From Alentia gelatinosa (lineage: Eukaryota > Annelida > Polychaeta > Phyllodocida > Polynoidae), in contig OX465589.1 of assembly GCA_950022655.1 (NCBI GenBank), positions 28,063,970 through 28,127,969 on the forward strand: 64,000 bases of DNA. The letters are read 5' to 3'. Under the pieces are notes generated by a model. It ran no database searches and was not told the origin of the DNA. It worked only from the letters and a program-made list of their open reading frames with translations. This document shows positions 54,180 through 64,000 of the stretch, piece after piece (positions within the stretch are counted from its first letter, which is position 1; each line of letters opens with the position of its first letter). The position numbers and the translations under genes are program-made.

Positions 54180-56900
54180 ATAATACGAAATCAGCTCGCA
54201 TCGGGTTTAAACTTTAGATTAATAATTAATCATATATATATTCATATTCTACATACTCTAAGCTACCTTTCTATGTATATAATGTCCAGGTTCCGCCAGT
54301 TCAGATTTAATGATTCATATTTAACCTTGGAAATCACGCAGTCGGCTTGCTGGTTCAGTCGAATTTTAGAGCAGCTTTTCTAAATCATATCGGACAGGGT
54401 TTAAACTTTAGAATTAACCACAGGGAAGTGTATTTTCACATTCTATAGACTCCAAGGTTTGTTCCCGTATGTAAGAGACCAAGATATTAAAATATTAAGA
54501 TGCGAGTTACGCACATTGAATTCTGGCCTAGCTCGATCCACGATTGCTCATATACTGTGTAGTTAGGGTGGTCGAGCTGTCATTAGAAATCAGCTCGCAC
54601 CGGATTTAAACTTTAGATCAATGATTAATCATATATATATTCATATTCTACACACACTAAGCTTCATTTCTATGTAAATATTTTCCAGGTTAGATTAGGT
54701 TAGAATTAATAATCGAAAAAAGGAAGTCGGCATTACGCATTTCTGGGTTTCGGCTAGCTAAATCTTCTCTTTCGGGGTTTTAATTTTAGATAATTGAATT
54801 TTCATATATTCTATGGTAAAAAACACACTCTCAACTTCATAATGCTTTAATATTGTCCATTTTGGTTGATTTGAGACCAAGTAATCGAAATATTAAGATG
54901 CGCCATACGCACCCTCTATACTTTAGGCCTACTATAGGTTGGGTAGGGGAGTGCGGATCTGGGCCAGACAAGATTCAGAAATTCATTTATTACGAAGATT
55001 TAACGTAGAATATACGTCTGGAGACATAAATATTTATAAACTACAGGCTCTTAGCTTTCGTTTGATATATATTTTGTGTATTTCGGATGAGTTGTGATTT
55101 AGTTATCTAATTTAATGTATTAAAAGCTTTACTATAGGTTTGGTAGGGGAGTGGTGCGCTGGTGGAGATATGATTTAGAAAATCATTTATTATGAGGATC
55201 TAACTTGAAATATATGACTGGAGACATTAATATTCGTAAACTATGGATCCTTAGCTTTCTATGTACATACTGTCCAGGTTTGATGAGTTTAGATTTAATA
55301 ATTCAAATTTAACCATGGGTATTATGCAGTCGGCTTGCTGGTTCAGTCGAATTTCATACGATGATCACAAAATCAGCTCAGATAGGGTTTAAACATTATA
55401 ATTAACTACAGGAAAGTATATATTAACATTTTATAGACTCTGAGGTTTGTTCCAGTATGTGCTTTTGGGTTATCTGACCACTGGATAATTAGAAATTGGT
55501 TATATTGTTTGGTCAATGCGCAGACTATATCAGAACGGCTGTCCATAACTTACTGTGTGGAAGTGATTGCGGATCTGGGCCAGGCACGATTCAGAAAATC
55601 CTTTATTATGAGGATTTAACTTTAAATATATGACTGGAGACATTAATATTCGTGAAATACAGATTCTCAGCTTTCTCCTGATATATATTTTGTGTATTTC
55701 GGACGAGTTGGGATTTAGCTATCGAATTTAGCAGATTAAAAGCTTTACTATAGACTTTGTATGGGAGTGGTGCGCTGGTCAAGATACGATTTAGAAAATC
55801 ATTTATTATGAGGGTCTATCTTGAAATATATCACTGGAGCCATTAAAATTCATAAACTACGGGTTCTCAACTTTCTTCTGAAATATAATTTGTGTATTTC
55901 GGACAAGGTGGGAATTAGTTATCGAATTTAGAAAATTAAAAGTACTCGGTGAAGAAAATGGCTTATCGTGCCATAGCTAGGTTCTAAGACATCTGTTTCA
56001 AAATGATTTATTTTAGGCTTTCAGCATTGAATCTATGGACGGGGACTTGGATTAGGGTAAATTACACTGTCTGAGTTTGTTTGTACGAAATATCATTCAT
56101 TTTGAACCAGCGGAGAATTTAGAATTGGAGACATTAATATTCGTAAATTAGAGATTCTCAGCTTTCTTCTGATATATATAATGTGCAATTCGGACGAGGT
56201 GGGACTTAGATATTGATTTTTGAAAATCAGATTCGAGCAGTGCCTATATTGGCTTATTTCGCCATAGCTGGGTTATAAGACATCTTTTTCAAAATGATTT
56301 ATTTGAGGCTTTTCACCTTGAATCTATGAACGGGGAGTTAGATTAGGGCAATCTGCACTGTCTAAGGTTTCTTTATACGATATATCATGAACTTTGAAGC
56401 AGCGGAGAATTTAGAATATAATTAACAAGTATGGACATCTAAGCTGAGCCTTTACTATGGGTGCGTTAGGCTAGTGGGGCGTTGGTCAGGACACGATTTA
56501 GAAAATCATTTATTATGAGGATTTAAACTCAAATATTTGATTGGAGACATTAATATTCGTAAATTAGAGATTCTCAGGTATCATTTGATATATATTTCGA
56601 CCATTTCGGACAAGTTGGTCCTTAGATATTGATTTTTGAATATTAGATTCGAGCAGTGACTATATTGGCACAAATAACCACAAAATTACAGTGGTCTTTT
56701 CAAATTGATTCGCCTAAGGATTCTAATGGAGTTTGATCATTATAAGGCTATATGTGGTTATCTCCCACACTATAAGGATCATCTACGTATATTTAATGTC
56801 CAGGCTGATATATTGAATTCGGAAAATTCGACTTGTGCCTATTCAGCATTGACATCTCCAGGAGGCAACTTTTCAATTGATTCCTGGACAATGATTGGTT
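54180..56900 (-). repeat. Complex tandem array of the right arm (AT-rich units)
   Basis: Two intermixed unit types are present. The first is aaatcagctcgcatcgg/gggtttaaactttaga with attcatattctacata (about 54190 and 54590, 400-bp period; related versions at 54390 and 55370). The second is ggagacattaatattcgtaa, gattctcagctttct, gatatatat and atttcggacgag (about 55010, 55220, 55630, 55830, 56120, 56540). Single copies of the second type appear in complement at 14870-15250. The end at 56820-56870 is the complement of 14640-14690. Confidence 0.8.
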
Positions 56901-57084
56901 ATATCTACATACGAATACTTCTGGAAGTTAGAAAAGATAACAAGGTAGGTGAAGTAAGATTTAAAATATATTTTAATAATGTGTTGTATTTTTTTTCAGA
57001 TCGATTATTCAGCAATATTGTTCAATATATTCACAGGTTAGCTTTCCACAGGCAGTTATATTTTATTTCAGATTCATCAAGGTA

Positions 57085-58480
57085 ATATGATCAGTGTCTG
57101 TCTGGCACTCGACGTGGTCGGACCTGGGGGCTTTGTCTCCGATCTGATAATCAATCTAGCCACTTCTGGTCAATATATTTTCACAAAATATACATGTAGA
57201 GAAACTTGATGGTTCATAGATCACCCAGGATTACTTTGATCGTGCAGGATGTCTTTGTTTCAGATTGATAATGTGGATTAGATACAAAACCAAAATATTG
57301 TTTGTGGTCGTACACTTCTCAGTTGAATCATAGAATAGCATTACCTGCTAGATCACATAGGCAGGAAGGTTTCAGGGTGATATAAATTCATCAGTGTCTA
57401 GCTGGCACTTGACATGGTCGGAGGTGGGGGCTTTATCGCCGATATAATAATCAATCTAACCACTTCTGATCAATATATTTTCACAAAATATATACGTAGA
57501 GAATCTTGATGATACATAGATCGTCGAGGTTTACTTTGTTTCAGATTGATAACGTGGATTAGATACAAAACCAAAATATTGTTTGTGGTCGTACACTTCT
57601 CAGTTGAATCATAGAATAGCATTACGTGCTAGATCACATAGGCAGGAGGTTTCAGGCTGACAGTGATATACATAGATTCAGTGTCTGAAAAGAAGATCTG
57701 AAAAAAGAATTGAACACTGGCAAACGATGAGACGAGTGAGGCTGCTGGGGCGCTTTGCTTTGTTTTCATATGATTGCATTGACATCGTGATACGATTTTA
57801 TCAAGTTTAAAATAGTCGACAAGGGTATATATTAATTCAGTGTCTGTCTGGCACTCGACTTGGTCAAACGTGGAGGCTACGCCCCGATATAATAATCAAT
57901 TTAACATCTTCTTGTCGATATATTTTCACAAAATATACATGTAGAGAAGCTTGATGGTACATAGATCACCCAGGATTACTTTGTTTCAGATTGATAACGT
58001 AGATTAGCTACAAAAAGCAATTATATTTCGTGGTCGTACGCTTCTCAGTTGAATCATAGAATAGCATTAGGCCTATGTGCTAGATCACATAGGCAGGAAT
58101 GGTTCAGGCTGATATACATTGATGCAGTCTTAGCTTTACACAGGGAGGCGTGTTTTATTTCAGATTCAACAAGGTATATGATCAATTTCTACAGTTCTGG
58201 GGTTGATTCGAGACTGATTCAACGCTATATATTAAATCACACAGGCAGGAATGATTTTTGTTTCAGATTGAAATACTCGACAAGGTATACATTAATTCAG
58301 TGTCTGTCTGGCACTCGACGTGGTCGGGCGTGGAGGCTTTGTCTCCGATCTAATAATCAATTTACCCACTTCTGGTCGATATATTTTCACAAAATGTACA
58401 TGTGGAGAATCTTGATGGTCTATAGATCGTCCAGGATTACTTTGTTTCAGATTCATACAGTAGATTAGATACAAAAACAA
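57085..58480 (-). repeat. Tandem array, about 280-340-bp units (right arm)
   Basis: Reverse-strand counterparts of 13010-14310, with units at about 57105, 57395, 57840 and 58300. Each carries tggcactcgacgtggtcgg, aagcttgatggtacatagat/atcttgatggtc, ccaggattactttgtttcag and gaatcatagaatagcatta motifs. No coding content. Confidence 0.8.
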
Positions 58481-58489
58481 TGGTGATGC

Positions 58490-58863
58490 TTCGGGCGGGA
58501 AAGGAAAACTTGGGCGACCGGAAGTGTAACTCTCCGATATCGTGTTGCTGAGACTAAGCGCACGGTATCTATAGCTCTATATCAACGTAATTAAGGAGAC
58601 ATTCAACCAAAATATTATAAAATTCTCATATTTATTCAAGTTTCTACCACCACTGAAAAAATTACGAAAATCCATCAAGGATTTCTTGATTAAATATATA
58701 CTTTAGTAACAAATGACGAAAAAATGCCTCAAGGCATTCTCCGGCCGTAGCCGCGGGAATACCTCAAGGCATTCTCCGGCAGTAGCCGCGGGAATGCCTC
58801 AAGGCATTCTCTGGCCGTAGCCGCGGGAATGCCTTGAGGCATTCTCGGCTGGGAAAGGGCTAA
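58490..58863 (-). mobile_element. piggyBac-like terminus with hairpin array (e)
   Basis: 58735-58850 has four palindromes of type aatgcctcaaggcatt spaced by tctccggccgtagccgcggg (period about 38 bp). It ends GGGAAAGGG followed by CTAA at 58860-58863, one base off TTAA. The inner part (58490-58540) has gggcgaccggaagtgtaact, the complement of 9986-10005. No matching second TTAA-CCC end was found upstream within 700 bp. It is therefore either truncated or the right end of something larger. Confidence 0.7.
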
Positions 58864-59857
58864 GGGCGAAATACAGTAAGTACAATTTTCTACAACTCTA
58901 TGTTCTACAACTCTATGTTCTACAACACACTAGAAAGTCTACAATACACTATATATTTCTATCAAACAATATATGTAGTATATCTATATGTCTATCCAAC
59001 TCTATGTACTGTGTATACATCTCACAATGTATGAACTCTCTGTAGTTTACAACTCTATGTAGTTTACATCTCACGGCTATGCTAGTGAGTATACAGCTCT
59101 AAGTACAACAGGAACATGACGCCAAAAATGTTTAAACTCATGAGACTGGTTATAACTCACCTACACGTGGCTCTGTAGACACTGTCACTCTCACACTGGC
59201 ACTGCGTTACTAACCCGGAAGTCAGATTCACTCTCCTAGCATACTTCCTTAGTACAGAGACTATGATTTGGAGAGTGACGCATATACGACATCATCACTG
59301 GGATTTCCCAGCATAGGGAAACCCTGATAATGACGTCACATACAAGTAGATGTACAAGTAAATTGTACAAGGTGCATGTCCCTAGGCTGGGTGGAGTTTG
59401 TGCGAGTTTATATATGTATATAGGTATATAACAATAAACCAACGCTATGTAGCAGGAGGGCATAACTATGAATCTGGTTCCTATTCTAGTGAGTATACAT
59501 CTTAACTCAACTCTAGATAAAATTCACATGATAGGGCTAAACACAGAATCTCTACATGTACTGACCGGTACAAAGTTATTAATTACTTCTCTTCTTCTTT
59601 GCTTTAACAGTCTTTGTCTTCATCTTCCTCTTCCTTTCCGGATGACCATGGGTAGCTGTAGAGGGGCGCAACCTTTTAGGGAGCTCATAAGGACTCCTCT
59701 TGTGAAGTCTCTTAAGCCCCCCTACTCAGTAGCCATGGTCGCGGTTGTCTCTTGTTGACACCTGTGGTGATGGCGGCGGTGGTGGTGGTGTCAGCGGTCG
59801 CTGAGAACATGTGGCGGTGGGCGTAATCGCGTCATCACTACAGCCGGCAGGTGGAGC
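58864..59857. other. Non-coding stretch
   Basis: Contains short ctctatgt/ctacaact repetitions at 58885-59060. No supported gene. Confidence 0.4.
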
Positions 59858-60419
59858 TTAGACACTTGGTGGCGGCAGGGGGTGGCAGGAGATGTCATAA
59901 ACGGCGGCACGGATTATAGAGGGACCATCTGTGAAGTAATCCCTTTGACCACTGTCAATGTCCATAGCTACAGTGATTATGGGTGTAGAATCTACTGATG
60001 GCGCTGATGGTGGATAAAGTATAGGTAATACAGATTCCTTTCCACGTTTCCTGTTTGCACTACCAGGGTTTGTTACTCCAGTAGTATTAAAGCCTATGTC
60101 ATCATCTAAAGCACAAGAGTCCTGTATGAAAACCCTCTTAATATGGGCGGTTATGTTTGTACAGCTTAAGGGATTAGCACGGAGATCAATGTAGGCAAAC
60201 TGTCTAAGCTGTTCCACACCAGGGTACTGTGTAATCCGATTATAGGACATCCAGCCTTGTGAACACAGGATCTTTAGGGAAGTGGGGAAACGTCCGTAAA
60301 TTTCTATAGGCACAAGTAATAAGGTGCCTCTCCCTGATACACTCACAGTTTTCTCCACACTTGTATCCATCACAGGTCAGGAACACACAGGGTAAAAGGA
60401 TGAAGAGACAAAACCACAT
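59858..60419 (-). pseudogene. Small secreted LRR protein, frameshifted
   Basis: On the minus strand from the ATG at 60419: MWFCLFILLPCVFLTCDG is a signal peptide. It is followed by a Cys-rich LRR N-terminal cap (YKCGENCECIRERHLITCAY) and the first LRR (NLRTFPHFPKDPVFTRLD). A one-base shift near 60250 then moves the frame: the next frame continues MSYNRITQYPG, FAYIDLRANPLSCTN, a typical last LRR with a C-cap Cys, and about 90 more residues to a stop at 59858. The protein would be extracellular or cell-surface. The frameshift could be real decay, an assembly error, or a very small intron. Confidence 0.65.
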
Positions 60420-60794
60420 GATGCTTCAGTGGAGGCCGTGTCTTTAGTGACAGCTCCCCTCCACTCACCTACCCCCCACCCCTTTGCACGCCGTACCAAT
60501 GTCCACCTACCCCTCCACCCCCATGCATGGTGAACACATGTGCTATGTCGGCGCACACACACACCCACCCACCCACTTCCACCAGTTTTGATTAAAAGTA
60601 GTGGGTATGTAAATGGGGCTATGTATCTCTAAATGTTGACCTTTATAATAATGATTATGAGCAAGATACTGATATGTGGAACAATCAAGTATAAACAGTA
60701 TTGGTAATACAGATTCCTTTACATGCTAAACAGGGGAGTAGTATTGGGGGATTATTATTATTATTTCATAGTGTTAAAATTTATTGTACTCACG

Positions 60795-61457
60795 TTAGAG
60801 GTTCTTGCTTGTCATGAAGTGCTCCCAGGGTTCCTGATGTTCATTTTCTCTTGCAAACCATTCCATTACCAGGTATAACGGTCTTGGTAGTGGTAATAAG
60901 TACTCATATGAAGGACATTTTAGGTATTCCTTCATTAAATGTGGGATCTCCAGCTGGTTCACATTTAACCTGGCTTGGGAGGTCATGATGAAACAATCTG
61001 AACTTTCCTGAACCTTCTTGCGTGCGACATTTTCTAGTTGTGTGCATATCACTTTCTTGCACATCCTAGATAGATCCAGATGGAAGGCACGCATGTGATG
61101 TTTTTTTATGATCTTTCTTGCAGCTTTCTGCTCCCAGTTTTTAGCAGAATAACCAATGTTATAATCTCTTTCTAAAGTGTCATAGTACCTTAACATGCTC
61201 TTCATGGATTTACAGTAAATATTAAGCTGCTCGATATGCATATCCACTTCATCGAACCAAAAGCCAAATATATTGATATCTGGTGCATATTTCAGGAAGA
61301 ATCTGATTTTAAGACGCAAAACTTCCCACTTATTGTGCTCATGTTCCTCAGTGAACATCCCAAGTTCAGTTATCCATTGACAGAAAGGGCGAACCCATTC
61401 TTCAAGTGCGAATGTGGTGGAAGGGGCATTAAAATCGTCATAAAATATAAGTGCCAT
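60795..61457 (-). CDS. Unidentified compact gene product
   Basis: An open frame runs from 61613 to 60795, but the TATA box at 61560-61566 (minus strand) suggests transcription begins near 61530. I therefore favour the Met at 61457 (MALIFYDDFNAPSTTFALEE), giving about 221 residues. The upstream residues are a repetitive STRNFIS stretch and probably untranslated. The protein is mostly helical in appearance, rich in Trp, Lys and His (WVRPFCQWITELG, WEQKAARKIIKKHHMRAF), with no recognised domain, signal peptide or membrane segment. The codons end in a donor-like ctctaac|gtgagt near 60790, so a further exon is possible. Confidence 0.45.
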   Translation of the reverse strand: MALIFYDDFNAPSTTFALEEWVRPFCQWITELGMFTEEHEHNKWEVLRLKIRFFLKYAPDINIFGFWFDEVDMHIEQLNIYCKSMKSMLRYYDTLERDYNIGYSAKNWEQKAARKIIKKHHMRAFHLDLSRMCKKVICTQLENVARKKVQESSDCFIMTSQARLNVNQLEIPHLMKEYLKCPSYEYLLPLPRPLYLVMEWFARENEHQEPWEHFMTSKNL

Positions 61458-61559
61458 GTTGATAGTGGAGATGAAGTTTCTGGTGCTGGTGTTGGAAATG
61501 AAGTTTCTGGTGCTGGAGATGGAAATGAAGCAGGGAAAGATAGAGGCGCCTCTTAAGGC

Positions 61560-61566
61560 ATATATA
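61560..61566 (-). promoter_or_regulatory. TATA box of the 60795-61457 gene
   Basis: Minus-strand ctatatatgcc, about 30 bp upstream of a plausible start site and about 100 bp upstream of the favoured Met. Confidence 0.45.
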
Positions 61567-61659
61567 GGGGGTAGGGGATTAGTGTCAGTGTCACTTTTTT
61601 TAATACCAAACATTAATCCCTCATATTGAAATCCATCATGATTCAGAATAGTTAGAATA

Positions 61660-62207
61660 CAGTAAAACCCCTCTTAAGGGGGCACCCTCCGTTCCGGGCA
61701 AAGTGTCCCCTTAAGCGGGGTGTCCCCTTAAGCGGGGTTTTCAGTCTGTCAATGGTTATACAATAGAGAATACCTACATAAATGAAAGAAACGATGGTTA
61801 TTAGGTTAAAATGTTTACCAATAACACATAATTAAGTAAATGAATATAAATCATATAATATAAATGAATATAAATAAAAAAATAAAAAAAAATAGATAAT
61901 AGAGGTTGAAGGTGGATATACCTTCCTTGTGAAATTCACTTATTTTTATACCCTAGGTCAATGTCCCCACCCCACCCCCACCCCGACCCCCACCCCAGTA
62001 ACTTCTGAGAGAAATCAGCAGCCCTAAAAGGACTCATCGTGAGCTGCCCAGAGCCGCGACGGCTCACTGAATACCGCACCTTCAAAGCCCCCAGCCCTCC
62101 CTGTGTCGCCCACAGCTAACCTGTAAGCGGGCCTCTTACCTGGCACCTTCAGCAGGCACGAAAATCACTGGTATTAAGCGGGGTGTCCCGGAAGAGGGGC
62201 TTTACTG
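61660..62207. mobile_element. pogo/Tigger-like MITE with TA target duplication
   Basis: TA (61658-61659) then CAGTAAAACCCCTCTTAAG; the other end is GAAGAGGGGCTTTACTG then TA (62208-62209). The inverted ends and TA flanks are those of pogo/Tigger-type Tc1-mariner elements. Both ends also contain aagcggggtgtcc repeats just inside. The 548-bp interior has no transposase. Confidence 0.75.
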
Positions 62208-62659
62208 TACACAGAAATAAAAAAAAAGTAAGAGGGAAATAATATCAGTGTTCTAAATTCTGTTTAAATCAGTCAAACAAAATGAACATATTGTTTACCA
62301 ACTGTTACATAAGCTTCAATTTAATCCCCCCTCACTCCCTGTGTATGGGATGAGTGTAGACAGACAGTATGGCGTTTCTGTACTCTAGTACTCTATGAGA
62401 TAATAGTAGCAGGGTTTATCTGATATTAATTTTTTTTTAAACGGAATTTCAGACAGACAATATGGCATTTCTGTACCCAAGTACTCTGTGAAATGATAGT
62501 GGATTCTGTAGGTTGTCTAATGTTAATTAAAAAACGGATTTGCTACACACTGACAAGTGAACTGTGTTGTCATAATCAATACTGTAGGGGAAGATGAAAG
62601 GACACAGATGTCACAACATGATTGGTTTGGGAGGGTACAAAAAGGGGTACAGGTCAGAG

Positions 62660-63190
62660 GACAGTCATCAGTTCAGGCCAGGATTGGATACAGAACACAC
62701 ACTGCTGGCAGACTGGACTGAATACTCACCTTTCCCTGTGAAAGTGTGTGTGTGTGTGGATAGATTGAGGATATTGAGGCTGTGAATAAGGTGAGTCATT
62801 TTTCTATGTATCTCTTTTCTGACCTATAAAATGTCATTGCTGTTATTCCCATACATGTATGCTCAGTCAGCCTCTATTTATTTATATCCTTGTCATTTTC
62901 TAGATGGCCTATATGGATGATGACGCCTTGAGACAGTTGTTGCAGGACATTGAAAATGATGAAGTAAGTAAGGTTTATAAAGACATATTAATGTTAAACT
63001 ATCCAGAGAAAGGTTGGAGAATTTTAAAAACATAAGTTCAAAAACATTAGTTCAAAAACATGGACATTTTGTAAGGTTTATAAATAGACCTATTTGTAGG
63101 TGGTGATGACATTAAGTTAACACAGTGCTTTCATGTATTTAGAGAGAGTTGCCTATGGTGAGTCCTGACGAGGTGCAAAGAAAACTGTAG
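62660..63190 (+). CDS. Possible spliced micropeptide gene (about 35 residues)
   Basis: A candidate 5' exon ends at gaataag|gtgagt (about 62790). An acceptor (cattttctag, ending 62903) precedes ATGGCCTATATGG. The 60-nt exon 62904-62963 encodes MAYMDDDALRQLLQDIENDE and ends at gaa|gtaagt. An acceptor-like tatttag ending 63142 continues in frame as RELPMVSPDEVQRKL and stops at 63188-63190. The joined product is acidic and helical. Alternatively cctatg|gtgagt at about 63157 is a donor and the gene continues. I do not recognise a family. Confidence 0.4.
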
Positions 63191-64000
63191 GAATGTGTCA
63201 TCTGTGAGTCTACAAGTTATTGTATGTAGGGATGTTTAATATGTATATTTGAATTTGTACATACTGTGTTATAAGGTCATGAATCACAGAAAGTGTGCAT
63301 ATCGGGCTCTGGTGTGAAATGGGGGATCTGTGAATAAACCTTGGAGTATCTCAAAGGTCTTTCTTGTGGGTAATGTATAGGTATTGGGTCACCTGCTCAT
63401 GAAGAGTTATAAGTTAAATATGAAAACCGTTGCTATGGCAACTCAGTGAACATATACACCCTAAAAAAAGATGTCCGGGCGAGTGACATTTGGGTGTTTT
63501 CCTTTTGAGGGGCAGCAATAAAATTTGTGATATGATTTTACTGCCCATTTCTAATATTTCTTGTTGAAGTGTGTCTAAGGGTTAGGTTTTGGGTGTTCTG
63601 GTGAGTGTTAATGAGTATCTTCCTTTGCACTTAGTTGCTTCATACAGGGATATGACAAGTATTTTACATTAATTCTAGGTCCCTAAATATACATTACATG
63701 TTGTTTAGGTTAACAGGAGTACAGAGTTAGGTAGGCACTATCAATTATATGGAGGAAAATCCCCAGGGGACACACTTTGAGGCAGTATATAGCTTTAGTG
63801 GGGCAAAATTCTGTGAAAACCTGAGAAATCCCATTGAAATGACCTTGTAATTATGTAAAATGTCACTCGGATGGACATTTTCCCGTTTATATACCATTTA
63901 GCCCCATAGGGGTTAAGGGAGTGGTTCAAAATAAGTTTACTGTTATGTGGCTTGTTATATTTGACAGTATAAAATCCCCAGGGTACACACTTTAAGGCAG
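63191..64000. other. Non-coding stretch to the window edge
   Basis: No supported gene. A short direct repeat is present: aatccccagg..acacacttt..aggcag at about 63750-63785 and 63972-64000. Confidence 0.4.

Noticed and set aside
9419..58863. A Teratorn-like piggyBac-herpesvirus fusion
   Set aside because: No herpesvirus-type capsid, polymerase, terminase or protease genes are visible; interior genes are DIRS and LINE products.
59468..59758. Small plus-strand protein
   Set aside because: No domain, no splice or promoter support; likely chance frame.

Overview
The window is eukaryotic, almost certainly from a metazoan and probably an aquatic invertebrate. It has GT-AG introns, TATA promoters, TTAGGG-type interstitial repeats, and DIRS, Tx1/L1-like and CR1/Jockey-like retroelements beside piggyBac-like DNA transposons. 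There are no operons or Shine-Dalgarno sites. I cannot name the species from sequence alone. Most of the window is mobile DNA in several layers of nesting, and the few host-type genes are short and spliced.

Layout. 1-7.4 kb: non-coding, with short transposons and palindromic repeats, including a 723-bp element with 31-bp inverted ends and an exact 9-bp target duplication. 7.4-9.4 kb: the 3' half of a DIRS-type retrotransposon on the minus strand. 9.4-16.6 kb: a piggyBac-like transposase gene with hairpin arrays and satellite-like arrays around it. 17-28.7 kb: a nest of a Tx1/L1-like LINE, a DIRS element and two CR1/Jockey-like LINE pieces. The outermost LINE carries an unusual set of upstream domains: coiled coil, RRM, L1-type C-terminal domain, NADAR and an SGNH hydrolase. 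33.5-38.2 kb and 47.7-52.5 kb: two near-identical full-length DIRS-like elements with A1-ORFs-B1-A2-B2 split direct repeats. 42.2-47.4 kb and 59.8-63.2 kb: host-type or unidentified compact genes. These are a Lys/Glu/Ser-rich protein, a spliced gene broken by in-frame stops, a frameshifted secreted LRR protein, an unknown protein and a possible 35-residue micropeptide.

Two observations stand out. First, the LINE at 24.8-28.7 kb combines an L1-ORF1-like RNA-binding protein with a NADAR (YbiA-like) domain and a separate SGNH esterase upstream of an AP endonuclease. Second, blocks at 9.4-15.3 kb recur in mirror order and opposite orientation at about 54-58.9 kb: a terminal hairpin array, a short conserved block, roughly 300-bp tandem repeats and longer AT-rich repeats. 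The transposase gene is present only in the left arm. This could be the remains of a giant (about 49 kb) TTAA-type transposon or two oppositely oriented relatives. At least four short TTAA-flanked elements share the same end design with palindromic arrays.

The two sister DIRS elements decay differently. One keeps intact gag-like and recombinase frames but has a broken RT. The other keeps a continuous RT frame, with the second catalytic Asp changed to Asn, but has broken gag and recombinase. One of them sits in a local tandem repeat whose neighbouring copies preserve the empty insertion site, which exposes a CATTA crossover core. Boundaries quoted with 'about' are by eye.
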